A DNA stretch of 64,000 bases from Ornithodoros turicata (Eukaryota; Arthropoda; Arachnida; Ixodida; Argasidae), in contig NC_088201.1 of the NCBI RefSeq assembly GCF_037126465.1, forward strand, positions 125,252,324 to 125,316,323, written 5' to 3'. Positions 44,385-54,961 of this stretch are shown one piece after another. Every line of letters begins with the position of its first letter. Positions within the stretch are counted from its first letter, which is position 1. A program made the position numbers and the translations under genes. The notes under the pieces are model-generated. The model saw nothing but the letters and a program-made list of their open reading frames with translations, did not search any database and had not been told where the DNA came from.

Positions 44385-45360
44385 GCCGTGTGCCTATCGA
44401 CTATGGCGGCAACCAGATTTCTACGTTGGGAGGAGGGATGGGCTCGGTCCAACTCATTTCCTCTCCCCTCTCTCTCTCCAGTGTGCGAGCATGCTTTGTG
44501 CTTTGCAAAGTGTGTCGCCTGCGTCTCAACAAGTTTACGAACTCAGATTTGTGTTCTCTTCTGTTGAGAATCATTAATTATAATTGTAATTAATCGTAAT
44601 TGCATAATAATTGCGCTTTTATTCTGCGTCTCCTCCTTACTAGATCTATCGCGTCTCCATATACGTCGACTGCAACGCCCCCGTTGTCTGTCGACGTCGC
44701 GATAGTCAAGCGGCGAGCTCGGTGGTTCCACTGCGCTCTCCTAGTTCACTGTAGCTGTGTGTGTGTGGGGGGGGACGGAAACAGACCATCCAAGAACAAT
44801 GTTTCCAGACGCACGGTTAGATTGGCCACCACATGTCATCATATACTTCTGAAAACCTATACATTAATTTTAGGATACTACCGTTTCACATAGAGAAACA
44901 CTACTTTGGGAGAATGCAGTGTGAGATGCACGTGGACTGTAATGGCATACTTGGTTTTGAATTGGATACCGGGGATGTGGAAGCAGAGTGGCGCTCACGC
45001 AATATAAGGTCGTAGTTGGTCATGGCGGCTACCAGATTTCGACGTTGGGACCAGGGATTGGTCTCCGTACAAATAATCTCCTCTGCCTCATTTCTCTTTG
45101 TCTCAGCTTTTGTTCGCACGTCTCCATACGATTTCTGTGCTCTTCAGCAAGTGTCAGAAATCTGCCAGTAGCTGTGGGAAGGAGACGGAAAAGGACCTTC
45201 CAAAAGCAATGTTGCCAGATGCCTGGGTAGATTGGGCGTCACATCACGATATACTTCTGGAAAACTACAAATTAATTTTATGATACTTTCATTTCACGTA
45301 GAGAAATACTATTTTTGAAGAATACAATGTGAGACGCACGTGGATTGCAATGGCATAAGT
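44385..45360 (+). repeat. Local tandem duplication of an anonymous segment
   Basis: Unit 1 (about 44390-44955) and unit 2 (about 45015-45355) share several blocks in order: ATGGCGGC(A/T)ACCAGATTTC, CGTTGGGA, ATACTTCTG(A/G)AAA..TA, TTTCAC(A/G)TAGAGAAA and the terminal CACGTGGA(C/T)TG(T/C)AATGGCAT. Unit 1 has an insertion of about 220 bp. I recognise no gene in either. Confidence 0.75.
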
Positions 45361-45364
45361 TCTG

Positions 45365-46850
45365 TAAGGCTCTTAAGACACGAGATTTAGTCCGCAGTGG
45401 CATTTTAACCACTATTTATATAAATTATTGTTCAAGTGCATTTGCAGAAAAAAACAGGAACCAACAGAATACCATAATAGTGCATGGTCCCAGCTGCGAT
45501 ATTTATTTTCGATACTAATATAATAATAATATTTAATTTCCACACTATTTGGCCACACGCGCCGTGTGGAGCATTACCTATAAATCTCACCTACCTCCGG
45601 TATTAACCATTGAGAACCAGACCGTCTAAATCATTCTTGCACTGCCATATGATTATCGTGTTTCTCTGAAAGACTTTTGTATTCTTCGTATAACAAACTT
45701 GAAAAATATGGCATACTAAGTACAACTTCCCATAGTAGCTTGTGCATTTCTTATCGTAATGTATTTTAAACAGTGTAATAGTGTACTAGTGTTGACACTC
45801 AATAAATTCCCTCAGACAACTTACTGTATCATTAAGGACAAGCTTACACTGTTATTAATAGAGTTCTGTATTTTTGCGTCAGTAACCTTGCCAGTGCAGA
45901 GGTGGCTCGTACATTAAATATACATTGTTATTCGAATTGGTGTTCTGATGGAGTGAAAAAGGTATATTTCCCATTTGTACTCTTTTCACGTCAGATTTAC
46001 ACCTCACAAAAAGAGAAAAGGCGGTCATCTGCCCCTTCGTTTGAGAAGAAGGCGTATAAGAGGTATACGAACCTCGCGGAGAAGCGGTAACGCGTGCATC
46101 TGACTCCTTCTCACACCTTCTCTCCTCGACCGCTCCGAGACGTTCGCGATCTTGTGTGTGTGAAGCTCAGAGCTATGAGGAATTGATGCATTCGGTAGTA
46201 GATCCACCCATGGCCGTGAGAGATGTGCTTGAATACGGTAAGGCTTAACAAAACCGTTTCATACTTATAACCTTTGTTCGATGGAGTCAATTCAGCGAAT
46301 TCTTTATCATTTTCAGGTTTCATACCAGCTTGACTGGTAATCAGGCGTGTCACTGTGATTGAAACACGGGTGCGGTCAATTTGCTGTACAGGTCCTTACA
46401 TTGTGTTTCTGGTGAGCCGCTTACGACGTACGTCTATTTGTTTTGCAGTTTTATCGTGCAAATTGGCCGCTGGACGTTCGAACGCTGGAAAAGACATGCT
46501 TTCAACGAAATTGTGCACAGAGGCGCCATGGTATTAACGTGTCAGAACTTGCAGTCCAAGTCCAAGATGGAGTAATGCAGTGTTTCTGTAGGTAGTGTGA
46601 CGTTTCCGATTTGCATTCCTTTTTGCTGTGTGTGGTGGTCGATACTGGACACTTCGATTCCAATGGCCAAGCCGGTTTGGATTAGAATTTGGACGTATGT
46701 ACTATTTCATTCTTTGTACCTGTTTCGTGTCACTATGGCTAATAAATGTGTGTAACAATTCACATTCGTTCTTCTGTGGTGCCAAATTGACGTTCGGTAT
46801 CTCGTATTTCACTCCTTATTTGGTATATCATGTGGGCTACAGAACTCCAT
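45365..46850. other. No gene recognised
   Basis: AT-rich sequence with short ORFs only. I see no repeat boundary. Confidence 0.4.
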
Positions 46851-46860
46851 CGAATGAGTA

Positions 46861-47265
46861 CACTCTTAAAAATTAGGGAGGGGGGGGGGGGTAATGGCAG
46901 GATAGGCACGCCGTTTTTGGCCACACGGAAGTGGACGTCGTCACGACTATAGCAAAAAAAAAAAAAAACAGGACACAAAACACAAAGAACGGAGGATAGA
47001 GGAGGATGAAGGATGGGGATGTGGTGTAAATGGACTCCACTGCATAGCACGTTCCTAGCCAACCATCATCTCGAATGATATCGGTATCTGCCCTGATTGG
47101 TTGAAAACGGGAGGCCTAGGCCTTTTCTGTGACAATTATGAACAGCATAAGTGTCACAAAAATGGTACGCCTCCCGTATTCAACAAATCAGGGCGGATAG
47201 AGATATCATTCGAGACGATGGTTGGTTAAGAGCGTGCTATGCAGTAAAGTTCATGTTTAAGAGTG
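46861..47265. mobile_element. 405-bp MITE with CACTCTTAAA ends
   Basis: CACTCTTAAAAATTAGG at the left and TTTAAGAGTG at the right, each flanked by TA (or GTAC if read one base in). Longer inverted blocks lie inside: CTGCATAGCACG..CCAACCATC and GAATGATATC, mirrored at 47165-47255. A poly-G/poly-A-rich insertion lies near the left end. It has no ORF. Confidence 0.8.
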
Positions 47266-47269
47266 TACA

Positions 47270-47755
47270 CTGTTAAAACGAGAACACTGTCAAGCGAGGC
47301 TCTCTGAACTGTAGCGAGTGTGGCGTTGTAGGGGACATAGAACACATCCTTCTCAGGTGTCGGAAATACGTTGGTGCTCGAACGGTATTAGAGGTTAGCC
47401 TCTCTCGTGTGGACTCCCGAGCCTTCGACATCGCGAACCTGTTAGGTCGTCCGTCGTCCGACAAGGCGCTGAGGGCACTTGAAGATTTTCTACATACAAC
47501 CGGGCTTATGGACATTCTGTGACTCGGCGAATGTGTGTGCCCCCAGCGATTCCGACATTTTACACTCACACGAAAGGCTTGTTTTTCTGAGGATGTCACT
47601 TCGCTGCGGTTATACCCGCTGCACCGCTTGCATTGTGCGCATTGGCTCTGTTCATTTTGTTCCCCTCTCTCTGTTTTATTTTGCTGAGTACAGACAACCG
47701 GCAAGATTCGGAAGCGATTCTCCAACAACAAATAAATCTTCACTATGACACGTGG
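47270..47755 (+). pseudogene. LINE ORF2 C-terminus with 3' UTR
   Basis: The frame ending at TGA (47519-47521) encodes LNCSECGVVGDIEHILLRCR and about 55 further residues. C-x2-C-x7-H-x4-C is the terminal zinc motif of I/Jockey-type LINE ORF2 proteins. About 230 bp of 3' UTR-like sequence follow, with AATAAA near 47731. The upstream part of ORF2 is absent, because the preceding sequence is the MITE end. It is a 5'-truncated copy. Confidence 0.7.
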
Positions 47756-47902
47756 GGATCCACCACTACTGATTCTCCAACGTTCTTCTACCTTCTACGT
47801 ATTTCTGGGAGATATGTTGGAAAAATGGAAGCCTCGTTCTTTTATAAAAGGAAGTACTAAGAATAGTGAGCACAATGACACATTACTTTCGGTGTACTTT
47901 CT

Positions 47903-48292
47903 GTGTTGGTTATGGGTGTGTTAACCGCTTACGAACTTGTCTACGAAGCAGGACATAGGCTCGCTCTCCAATGGGTTCCCGCCCAGTGCGGTGTCGAAGG
48001 CAATGAACTGGCGGACAGCGCCGCCGAAGCAGCTCTCTCGTCTCGGACACGGACGCGTATTACACCGCTGAGAGGCTATCGGCGGTCCACACTTCGAAGC
48101 CTTATGACTCCTCTGGCTGCCCGCCAACGTACCGCTGACATACTACCCCCCGCCATGCTGAGCAGAGTTGACCCAGCGCTCGCTTTCCGCATGCCAGCAC
48201 GTATCACTCGTCAAGATGCCGCATTAGTTCATCGAATGCTCCTCGACGTGGCCTTCACAGCACAGTGGCGCTACCGCTTGAGACAACTTTAG
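47903..48292 (+). pseudogene. LINE RNase H domain fragment
   Basis: ALQWVPAQCGVEGNELADSA, then AEAAL, matches the His-x-Gly-x-x-Gly-Asn-Glu-x-Ala-Asp motif of LINE RNase H, with the His replaced by Gln in QWVPAQCG. A C-terminal extension continues to RYRLRQL and a stop, where the zinc motif would be expected in a full ORF2. It lies downstream of the ORF2 C-terminus above, so the two are separate insertions or are rearranged. Confidence 0.7.
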
Positions 48293-48821
48293 CAAAACTC
48301 CTAATAACCGATAGCCTTTTCTCAGCTTCTCTACGTTGGAATGCAGGCTAAACACGAGTGCTGCCATTGTTTATCTTATCTCAAACCCCAGCAGTATAAT
48401 ATTTCTTCCAGCGGTCTTCTTTACCATGTTCGCTCACCTGAGATCTCTCAACAAGTGAAGAATGTTTTCTGTCACAAGTGCTTCATGAAACAATTTTCTC
48501 GTGCAACGACACTGAAAACTATTTTGCGAATGAGTTTGCCAGTGCAAATTGTTTCAAACGCTATTCGTCATCGCAAATATTTTTCCGACTGAGTTGTGGA
48601 ATACTAACACACAGTGTATGATAGTGGTAGACTTGATTTATTTGCAAATATATATGTCAGTCAAATATATATAATCAGTTATATTTGATAAGGCAAGTTG
48701 CAGAATCACTTCGGATCTCTCGCAAGTACTCCATGGATCAATTTGAACCTCCAAGTAACTTTTGCCTTAAAGGTCTGGTTTGGAAGTGGAACCGCTTTCG
48801 TGCACCTCTTTTTGCAACCGG

Positions 48822-49060
48822 CAGTGATGGGCAGTACCTGAAGTACCAAGTACTCAAGTGGTACTTTAAGTACATTTCTGTGTACTTGTACTTTACTGTA
48901 AGTACATTTTAAATCGTGTACTTGTACTTTACTGTAAGTACATTTTAAATCGTGTACTTGTACTTTACTTTAAGTACACTTTAAATCGTGTACTTCGTAC
49001 TGTACTTCAAGTACTTTTTTCCGAGTACTTTCCCATCAAGTACTCAAGTACCCAAACTTG
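48822..49060. repeat. hAT-like MITE built from AAGTACTT-type repeats
   Basis: It starts CAGTGATGGGCAGTACC and ends CAAGTACCCAAACTTG (reversed: CAAGTTTGGG). The interior holds about three tandem units of roughly 36 bp (GTACTTGTACTTTACTGTAA, GTACATTTTAAATC). The termini resemble 27351 and 63168. The flanks do not show a convincing 8-bp duplication. Confidence 0.6.
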
Positions 49061-49097
49061 GACTGCAGACAAAAAATCACGAAAGAGTATAAAAAAT

Positions 49098-49202
49098 GCA
49101 CCCTACTAAAAGCGCTAAGATTACAGCAAGAAGACGAAAACGCACAGATAGGGCAATCTCCGAGTTTTCGTCGTCTTGTAGTCATTTTAGCGCTTTTAGT
49201 GG
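49098..49202. repeat. Imperfect hairpin, arms about 38 bp
   Basis: ACTAAAAGCGCTAA and AAGAAGACGAAAAC are mirrored by GTTTTCGTCGTCTTGTAG and TTTTAGCGCTTTTAGT with a few mismatches. The loop is about 30 bases. It is adjacent to the AAGTACTT element and of unknown nature. Confidence 0.65.
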
Positions 49203-49209
49203 AATGCAG

Positions 49210-50880
49210 TACCAAGAGTCCCAGTCTGACATTTTACCAAAAATGGTTTTTGTGCTTTCAAAGAGCATATTTCTTGAAGCAAATCTATTGCTGAGAGGCT
49301 TGAAATGTTGAAAAAGTATCAACACTTCTATGGTTATGTAAAACGAATGGAATGAACACTGTAACCAGCAGCACAATGACTTGGTCCATTGTCATTTCAG
49401 TTCTCCCAGTGGAGGGTTCTATGCTCTTTTATATTGTTTCCTTCATTGGCAATTATCATTTTATATCACATTATATGTGTGATTGCATTACATGATGAAC
49501 ACTCTGAAAGACACACATGCTTTCATTTCTACATTTTACGTTTTTTAATTGGTCACATGCATTACATTACTGCAGATCACAGTCGTATAAAAATGAAGGC
49601 TTACATTGAGCTTCATCCTTTTTTACTTTCTTCATATTCTTTTTTTGAACATGGTGTATTTCAAAAAGCATCAAGGAATGCCCAGAAATATATAATCTAT
49701 GTTTGCTTGTACTTTTTTCCCTTGAAATTTCCTAGCCTGTTATAGCAGAAGATTAGTACCCGAACACCACACTAGGCGGGTGATCTTGGATCAGTCAGGA
49801 CATAATACTATTTTGCATAATCACAGAACAGCTGACTGATTACCTTTCACGTTACTGCAAACGTTACTACATTACCTACACGTTACTGCAAATTATGACA
49901 TCTGAGGAAGTTCATATTCACGGGCTAGCACTTAACCTCGGACTTTAAGGCTTCAGAGCATTTGTCAAGAATACTCGCTAAAGTTTTGACAAAAAGGCAA
50001 GACATAGATACTAAACAGTGAAATGCAAAGTGATACAAATTAAATGTGAAATGTTTGCACACACTGTGCCATTACTTTGCTGGACGTAACTGAGCCAGTG
50101 TGCTGTGAGAGCTCGTCACTGCTGTACCTTAGAAATGAGCGGCTGGAGTAATCATGATAGAGGAAAGAGGAAGCATCAAGTCATTGATCTGTAACATTTT
50201 GGTAGACGTCTCCTGTTTTTCTTTTTCTCTCTTTTTTTTTTTTTTTTTGCTATGCCTTCCCCTCTGGCCCATGGAGGCTTTACAGTATGATTATACCATC
50301 GAGGTGTGGGCCCTATTTCGTGACCTTTGGACGTCTGCATTTATCAATTAGGTTTTACCCTTAGCAGTATTGTAATGCGGAGAGTTTAACGTTCCATCGT
50401 CCCCCTTCTTTGCAAACTCATTAAAAACATCAGGGAAATTTTTGTCGAACATCTAGTTCCAGACGGGCCTTCATATGATAGATATGTAGCACGCCAAAAC
50501 CCGCAACCAGGCAACCGAAACTGTCATTCTATCTTGTGCATGCGTTACAGTGCGAAGGTAGAGGTTTCTGCCAACAATCGCTAAGAATGTCAAAGACAAC
50601 AAAGTCTAGTTATTACTAATTTTTCCCTGTTTCCTTCATCATTTTTCAATAAATTCGTCTGCTTGAGCAAATATGACAAAAATACAACAGCGGCCGTAAC
50701 GGGCGAACTTCGGGTTTCCGGGTCTGGTAACTGCGTTCCACAAGATGGCAGCCTCCGATGTTTGACGCTGATTTAACGGCAGCTTGACCCACCTGAGCCG
50801 GATATCTTGTCCTCCCTGCACAGATTCTGACGACCGGCGGCGTCTGTTACGGGCACAGGAGAAGATGACGCAGCGGGCCG
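49210..50880. other. No gene recognised
   Basis: AT-rich sequence with a T-run at about 50231-50248. A 118-codon ORF at 49389-49745 is rich in hydrophobic residues but has no family I recognise, and I regard it as chance. Confidence 0.4.
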
Positions 50881-50885
50881 CAAGC

Positions 50886-51245
50886 ATGAACCGCGCATTT
50901 GTGTTCGATTCGATCGGTGTAGTAGAGCAACATCCACCCTTGTGGCAGCTGAGCAACGAACAATACCGGATGTTCGCAAAAAACACCACCTTTGGGAAAA
51001 AATATGTGAGAAACTTAAAAAGAAGCACGCAGATGTCCACATAACAACAGGTGGGTGCACATAAATTGCGATAATTTTTGCTTTTGCCGCATCCTCATAG
51101 TTAATTTATTCCGATCTATTTCGACTTTCAAATGTGACACCGTTTTTAAAGTGTTCCGTGCATTTCCCTGAACAGATATTGTGAAGAATATATCAAGACG
51201 AGAAGCGCACGACAACTGCAACAAAGAGTGGATCCGCGGCACCAG
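50886..51245 (+). pseudogene. MADF-domain protein exons, frameshifted
   Basis: ATG at 50886 starts MNRAFVFDSIGVVEQHPPLW, then QLSNEQYR. The following helix (LWEKICEKLKKKHADVH) is in another frame, shifted by one base around 50968. This is the MADF pattern: leading helix, P-x-L-W, then W-E-K-I. The exon ends at ACAACAG|GTGGGT (51050). A second exon starts after CCTGAACAG at 51176 and reads DIVKNISRREAHDNCNKEW. MADF/Myb-type proteins are the usual second gene of PIF/Harbinger transposons, and a Harbinger transposase faces this gene 2 kb away. The frameshift makes it a pseudogene unless it is an assembly error. Confidence 0.65.
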
Positions 51246-51339
51246 TATACACTGGCAAGTGGCAATTTTACAGTGCCCTCACATTCCTTGACTAAAACTG
51301 CCCGTCTGGCCCTGTCATAATTACTGGATTCCCAAGCAG

Positions 51340-51720
51340 AAATCTGGAATGGGACCATTTCAAAATGGTTTAACGAACTAGTCCCACTCTGGGCCCAGTC
51401 TGATAATGGTCCCACTGTGGTCCCACCCTGGTAATGGTCCCACTCTGGTCCCACTTGCAAAGTGGTCCCATGGGGGACCAGTTCGTTAAACCACTTCAGA
51501 ATGGGACCACTCTGGAGTGGAACCATTTCAAAGTGGTTTATTGGACAGGTCCCACTTTGAGTGTGTCCCACTTAGTGACTGGGACCGGTTGAAAGTGGAA
51601 CCAGCTTCACGATGGTCCCACTTGAATGGAACCAATGGAATTGATCCAGTGGTCCCTCCTGCTAAGTGGTCCGGGATACGGTCACTTAGCAGCTGGGACC
51701 ACTGAATGCATGACCGAAAA
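51340..51720. repeat. Array of degenerate TGGGACCA / TGGTCCCA motifs
   Basis: About fifteen copies of GGGACC/GGTCCC-centred octamers occur at irregular spacing on both strands. A larger inverted repeat pairs AATGGTTTAACGAACTAGTCCC-like sequence at about 51367 with its complement at about 51475. GTGGTTTA and AGTGGGACC variants recur to 51715. The minus-strand ORF across it is a by-product of the repeat. Confidence 0.7.
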
Positions 51721-52329
51721 TAATGTGTAGAAATGCACATATTGCTCAAGTAAATACCGTTTATTCTGCTAAAAGCACACACTGAGCAGAAAGAAATAAT
51801 CAATACATCTCTACATGTTCATACTACGTAGTATAAGTCTGATCACTCACTGTGTCTTGACAAAGCGTATGCCTGACTGTGCGATGCACTCACGGACCAC
51901 AGGGAGCTTTCCTTCGTTGGCCACCTGACATCTTGTATTTTCTTAGAGAAGATGACACATGACACTCCTGTTTTCCATGCAGGTCGCGACACCCCCTTCC
52001 TCTTCACCGTACGTTCGAAACCTTCTTATCCTGTTTCTCTTCAAGTTCCTCATAAGTTTCTAAAATGAAACATCTGTTTAATAGTAATCAAAACATCACA
52101 GTCATCACTCAAACCTGCAAACATTCGCGATGTGCAGTCCGATTGGTGTTTCACAGTGCGTTTTGCCCCTACGCCGTTTAGGTCTTCTTGGCGTCAAAAC
52201 TCTTCCGGGAAATAGACAATGTGTTGCACAGGAACCATTGTCATCGCATTGTCTTACAAAGCCCACTAAAACACACGTAAATACTGCACAGGAGATACAC
52301 CATCCTTGCGACGGCAACTGAAGACAAAA

Positions 52330-52445
52330 CCAGCTTGCTTGCGTCCCTTCTATGTTGTTCCAGCCTCAGGACATCAGTTCTTTCATGTTCATCAGTTGCA
52401 GCCTGCGTCGACCCGTCGTATGAATGTGTGTGTGAGTGAGCAAAA
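52330..52445 (+). repeat. Separate piece of the 6.0-kb SINE family tail
   Basis: CTATGTTGTTCCAGCCTCAG, then ACATCAGTTCTTTCATGTTC, match the reverse complement of 6085-6150. Here it lies upstream of the tRNA-like head rather than downstream, so it is either a second copy fragment or a rearrangement. Confidence 0.6.
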
Positions 52446-52531
52446 ATGTAAGAGTGAAAGGAGGATGAGTGAGAGAGAGTGGCTGGTTTGTCCCTTCAGA
52501 TGACGCACCCTGGAAGTCGCTGAGAAGGCGT

Positions 52532-52604
52532 GTTAGCTTAGTTCAATTGGTAGAGCCCTGGACCGGCAATCCAGAAGATGTGGGTTCGAGTCCTACAGCT
52601 GGCT
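52532..52604 (+). repeat. Intact tRNA-like cloverleaf, head of a SINE
   Basis: The 73 bases fold by inspection into acceptor (GTTAGCT / AGCTGGC, two G-T wobbles), D arm (GTTC..GAGC), anticodon arm CTGGA-CCGGCAA-TCCAG, 5-base variable loop and T arm GTGGG-TTCGAGT-CCTAC. The apparent anticodon is GGC (alanine-type), but position 33 is C instead of the near-invariant T. The 3' half recurs at 6214-6265 with shared flanking sequence, so it is a SINE head rather than a functional tRNA gene. A poly-A run at about 52772-52784 may be its tail. Confidence 0.65.
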
Positions 52605-53053
52605 AACCTTTTCAGTGACTTTCATCTTACATCACAGAACTCTTGTTTCCTTGCGTGGGAAAGCCCAAGTGACCATGGGGGCTCAAAAGAAAATTGGGAT
52701 ATTATGAATAATGCACAGCTAGATAATGGGTTGAGCAACTACCGCCGTGCACGTTTTGGCCCTGTGGTTCAAAAAAAAAAAAAATTAGAAAACATATTAC
52801 GTTTGCAATCAGCGCTGCAGCCAGATCCTAGATATGCAATAGACACGTTATAGACAATAGGCACACATTTTAATGTTTAAAAAGACACGTTCCATCATTG
52901 GGGCAGAGATTCACTTGTGCTGAAGTAGGTCCGCAGAGTGTCGCGCACAAAGGCTGCGCGCGATGAACATTATGCGCGCGTTGGAGGCATATCAAATGCC
53001 CTAGATTGGGTGACGCAGTTAGCTTGTGCAGTTCGCGTGAAGGATGGGTCGCA

Positions 53054-53754
53054 CTACTTAAGCAAGTTATGGAGAACGCAAACTGTTTGTATGAGCAGGG
53101 ACACTTTCTCTGGGGTCGCGTAAATTTTCGTATGAAAAATTCTTAAGCGATTTGAAAGCACTCCAAATGTACTCTCTATAATTATCCGTGCTCTCGATAG
53201 CCTATAGTTGAACGTCTTCTCTTCCTGGTTGAGGAACAGCCCAGGGTAGGGCTTCATGACATTTTCGGACAACGGGAAGGCGTCATCAGCTACTGTGACG
53301 GCTGGCAAACACAGGCATGAGTTGGTGAGCTTTACACTTGTAGGCAGGTTAGCGGCACCATTTGAAACCTGCTTTCCAAATGACATTCTTGCCCACACGC
53401 CACCATCACTTGCAGAGCCTGGCGTACCACTGTGAGCATACAATATGTTCTGGCGCGCATCGACGAGCGCCAAAAGTATCATACTCAACGAATTCTTGTC
53501 GCTGTAGTACAGCGATCCGCTTTTTCCAGGTTTCACGATTTCCACATGTTTGCCGTCCATGGTTGCCACACAGTTAGGAAATTGCCACAACATCTGGAAT
53601 TCCTGGGCTTTGTCCAGCCACTCCTATTCGCTTCTTGGTAGCTGTATCAAATGTCCAAATTCGGCCAGAATTGCTTTGCATGTGTCACATAGAATGGTAT
53701 TCACTGTACTGTGGCCCATTCGGAACTGGAACGCCAACGATGCTTGGCTTTCCC
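53054..53754 (-). pseudogene. PIF/Harbinger-type DDE transposase (HARBI1-like)
   Basis: After an acceptor (CATTTTTAG, exon from 53754) the frame encodes a helix-turn-helix segment (GESQASLAFQFRMGHSTVNT). It meets an in-frame TAG (53624-53626), then continues without a stop to 53054. Downstream are EWLDKAQEFQMLWQFPNC, first Asp in ATMDGKHVEI, second Asp in VADDAFPL, Glu in RIIIESTFGVLSNRLRIF and the C-terminal VCVLHNLL. All three catalytic positions are kept. The N-terminal exon is not found, so this copy is broken. The gene converges on the MADF exons at 50.9 kb, which is the standard two-gene Harbinger layout. Confidence 0.88.
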
Positions 53755-53942
53755 CTAAAAATGATAGAACACGCATGTATAATATCTGCTAGCGCGGCAG
53801 CTTCGGAACAATATCCAATGCATAGATGCATGCCTGCAATGCACTGAACGGAATATAAAGTAAGAATGAAAGCTGACATTTCTTTCCGTGAACAAACTTT
53901 CACTGCATATAATCGTTTGCTTATACCTTTCCAATACAAGTA

Positions 53943-54824
53943 TACAGGGTGTCCCAGAAAACGTATCATTGAATTATAATAAAAAAAACTACACCACCTA
54001 GAGTCATGTGGTCAATGGCATTTGTTCTTACTGGGTTTTTGCCACCTCCTCGTGTGAATGTCGTCTAACGTAAGTTCAATTATGTAAATTTTTGCGAGCT
54101 TAAGTCGGAAATTAGCCAAGTAAAGGTCACTTTTTTACCCCACCAATGTGAAGAGCGTGTCTAATTTAGTCAAATTAATCACAATTGACAGGGATATTCA
54201 GGAGCTATCCCATCGGAAAAAATAGCCGAACATCATGCTCTACGGAGGTCGCACAGAATAGCGCACGATGAATTTTTCAGCGCAGTCTTTGTCAGCCCGA
54301 CGAAAGGAGGTTGGAAACCCAGCCCTCCCCGACGTCGCAGAAATAGATAAAACAGGCATGGCTTATCACGTCCGACTTTCGCTGGGATAATGCTTTCCCT
54401 CTCCCAATTTCAGGAACTGTTACTTTTTCTACTATCACTCTGTGGGCTGGCTTCGGAACCTCCTTTCGTCGCACTGAGAGCGATTGCGCTCAAAAAGTCA
54501 TCGCGCGCTATGGTCCGGCGCTCTGAAAAGCATGATATTCGGCTATTTTTTCCGATGGGATAGCTCGTGAATATCACTGTGAATTATCGTGAATTTGAGT
54601 GAATTCGGCACACTCTTCATATTGGTGGGGTAAAAAAGTGAACTTTACTTGGCAGATTTCCGAGTTCAGTTCGCAAATATTTACATAATTAAATGTGGAG
54701 TACATGACATTCACGTTAGCAGGTGGCAAAAACTTAATAAGAACAAATGCTGTTGATCGCATGATTCTAGGTGGCGTAGTTTTTTTATTATAATTCAATG
54801 ACACGTTCTCTGGGACACCCTGTA
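53943..54824. mobile_element. 882-bp foldback element, ACAGGGTGTCC family
   Basis: TACAGGGTGTCCCAGAAAAC starts the left arm and its complement ends the right arm, with TA on both sides. Almost the whole element is one inverted repeat; for example ATCCCATCGGAAAAAATAGC (about 54209) pairs with its complement at about 54545. Only a central part (about 54300-54480) is unpaired. There is no ORF of note. Confidence 0.88.
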
Positions 54825-54833
54825 TACAGTACG

Positions 54834-54961
54834 CATGCATAATGTAAAAACCCCGAGACTAGGGAACACGAAGGGACAGACTTCGTGTTCCCTAGTCTCA
54901 GGGTTTTTACATTATGCATCATATTCACCAGCTCGCTTGCTTCCTAGCCATTTTTTCATTG
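54834..54961 (+). repeat. Perfect-stem hairpin plus conserved tail
   Basis: ATGCATAATGTAAAAACCCC, GAGACTAGGGAACACGAAG is mirrored after the loop GGACAGA, with one mismatch in about 39 bp. The tail CATCATATTCACCAGCTCGC..CATTGTCAG follows and is shared with 5160-5208. The hairpin begins 10 bp after the foldback element above. Confidence 0.88.

Noticed and set aside
48822..49060. Telomere-like or satellite array from GTACTT repeats
   Set aside because: Only about three imperfect units, bounded by hAT-like termini. It is better explained as a MITE interior.
51146..51571. 141-codon minus-strand ORF with repeated His/Phe/Trp-rich phrases
   Set aside because: The phrases are translations of the TGGGACCA repeat array, not a protein repeat under selection.
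51340..51720. Possible CRISPR-like array
   Set aside because: Motifs are short, degenerate, on both strands and irregularly spaced, in an animal genome.
52532..52604. Functional tRNA-Ala(GGC) gene
   Set aside because: Position 33 is C, GGC is an unusual alanine anticodon in animal nuclear genomes, and the segment belongs to a repeated SINE family.
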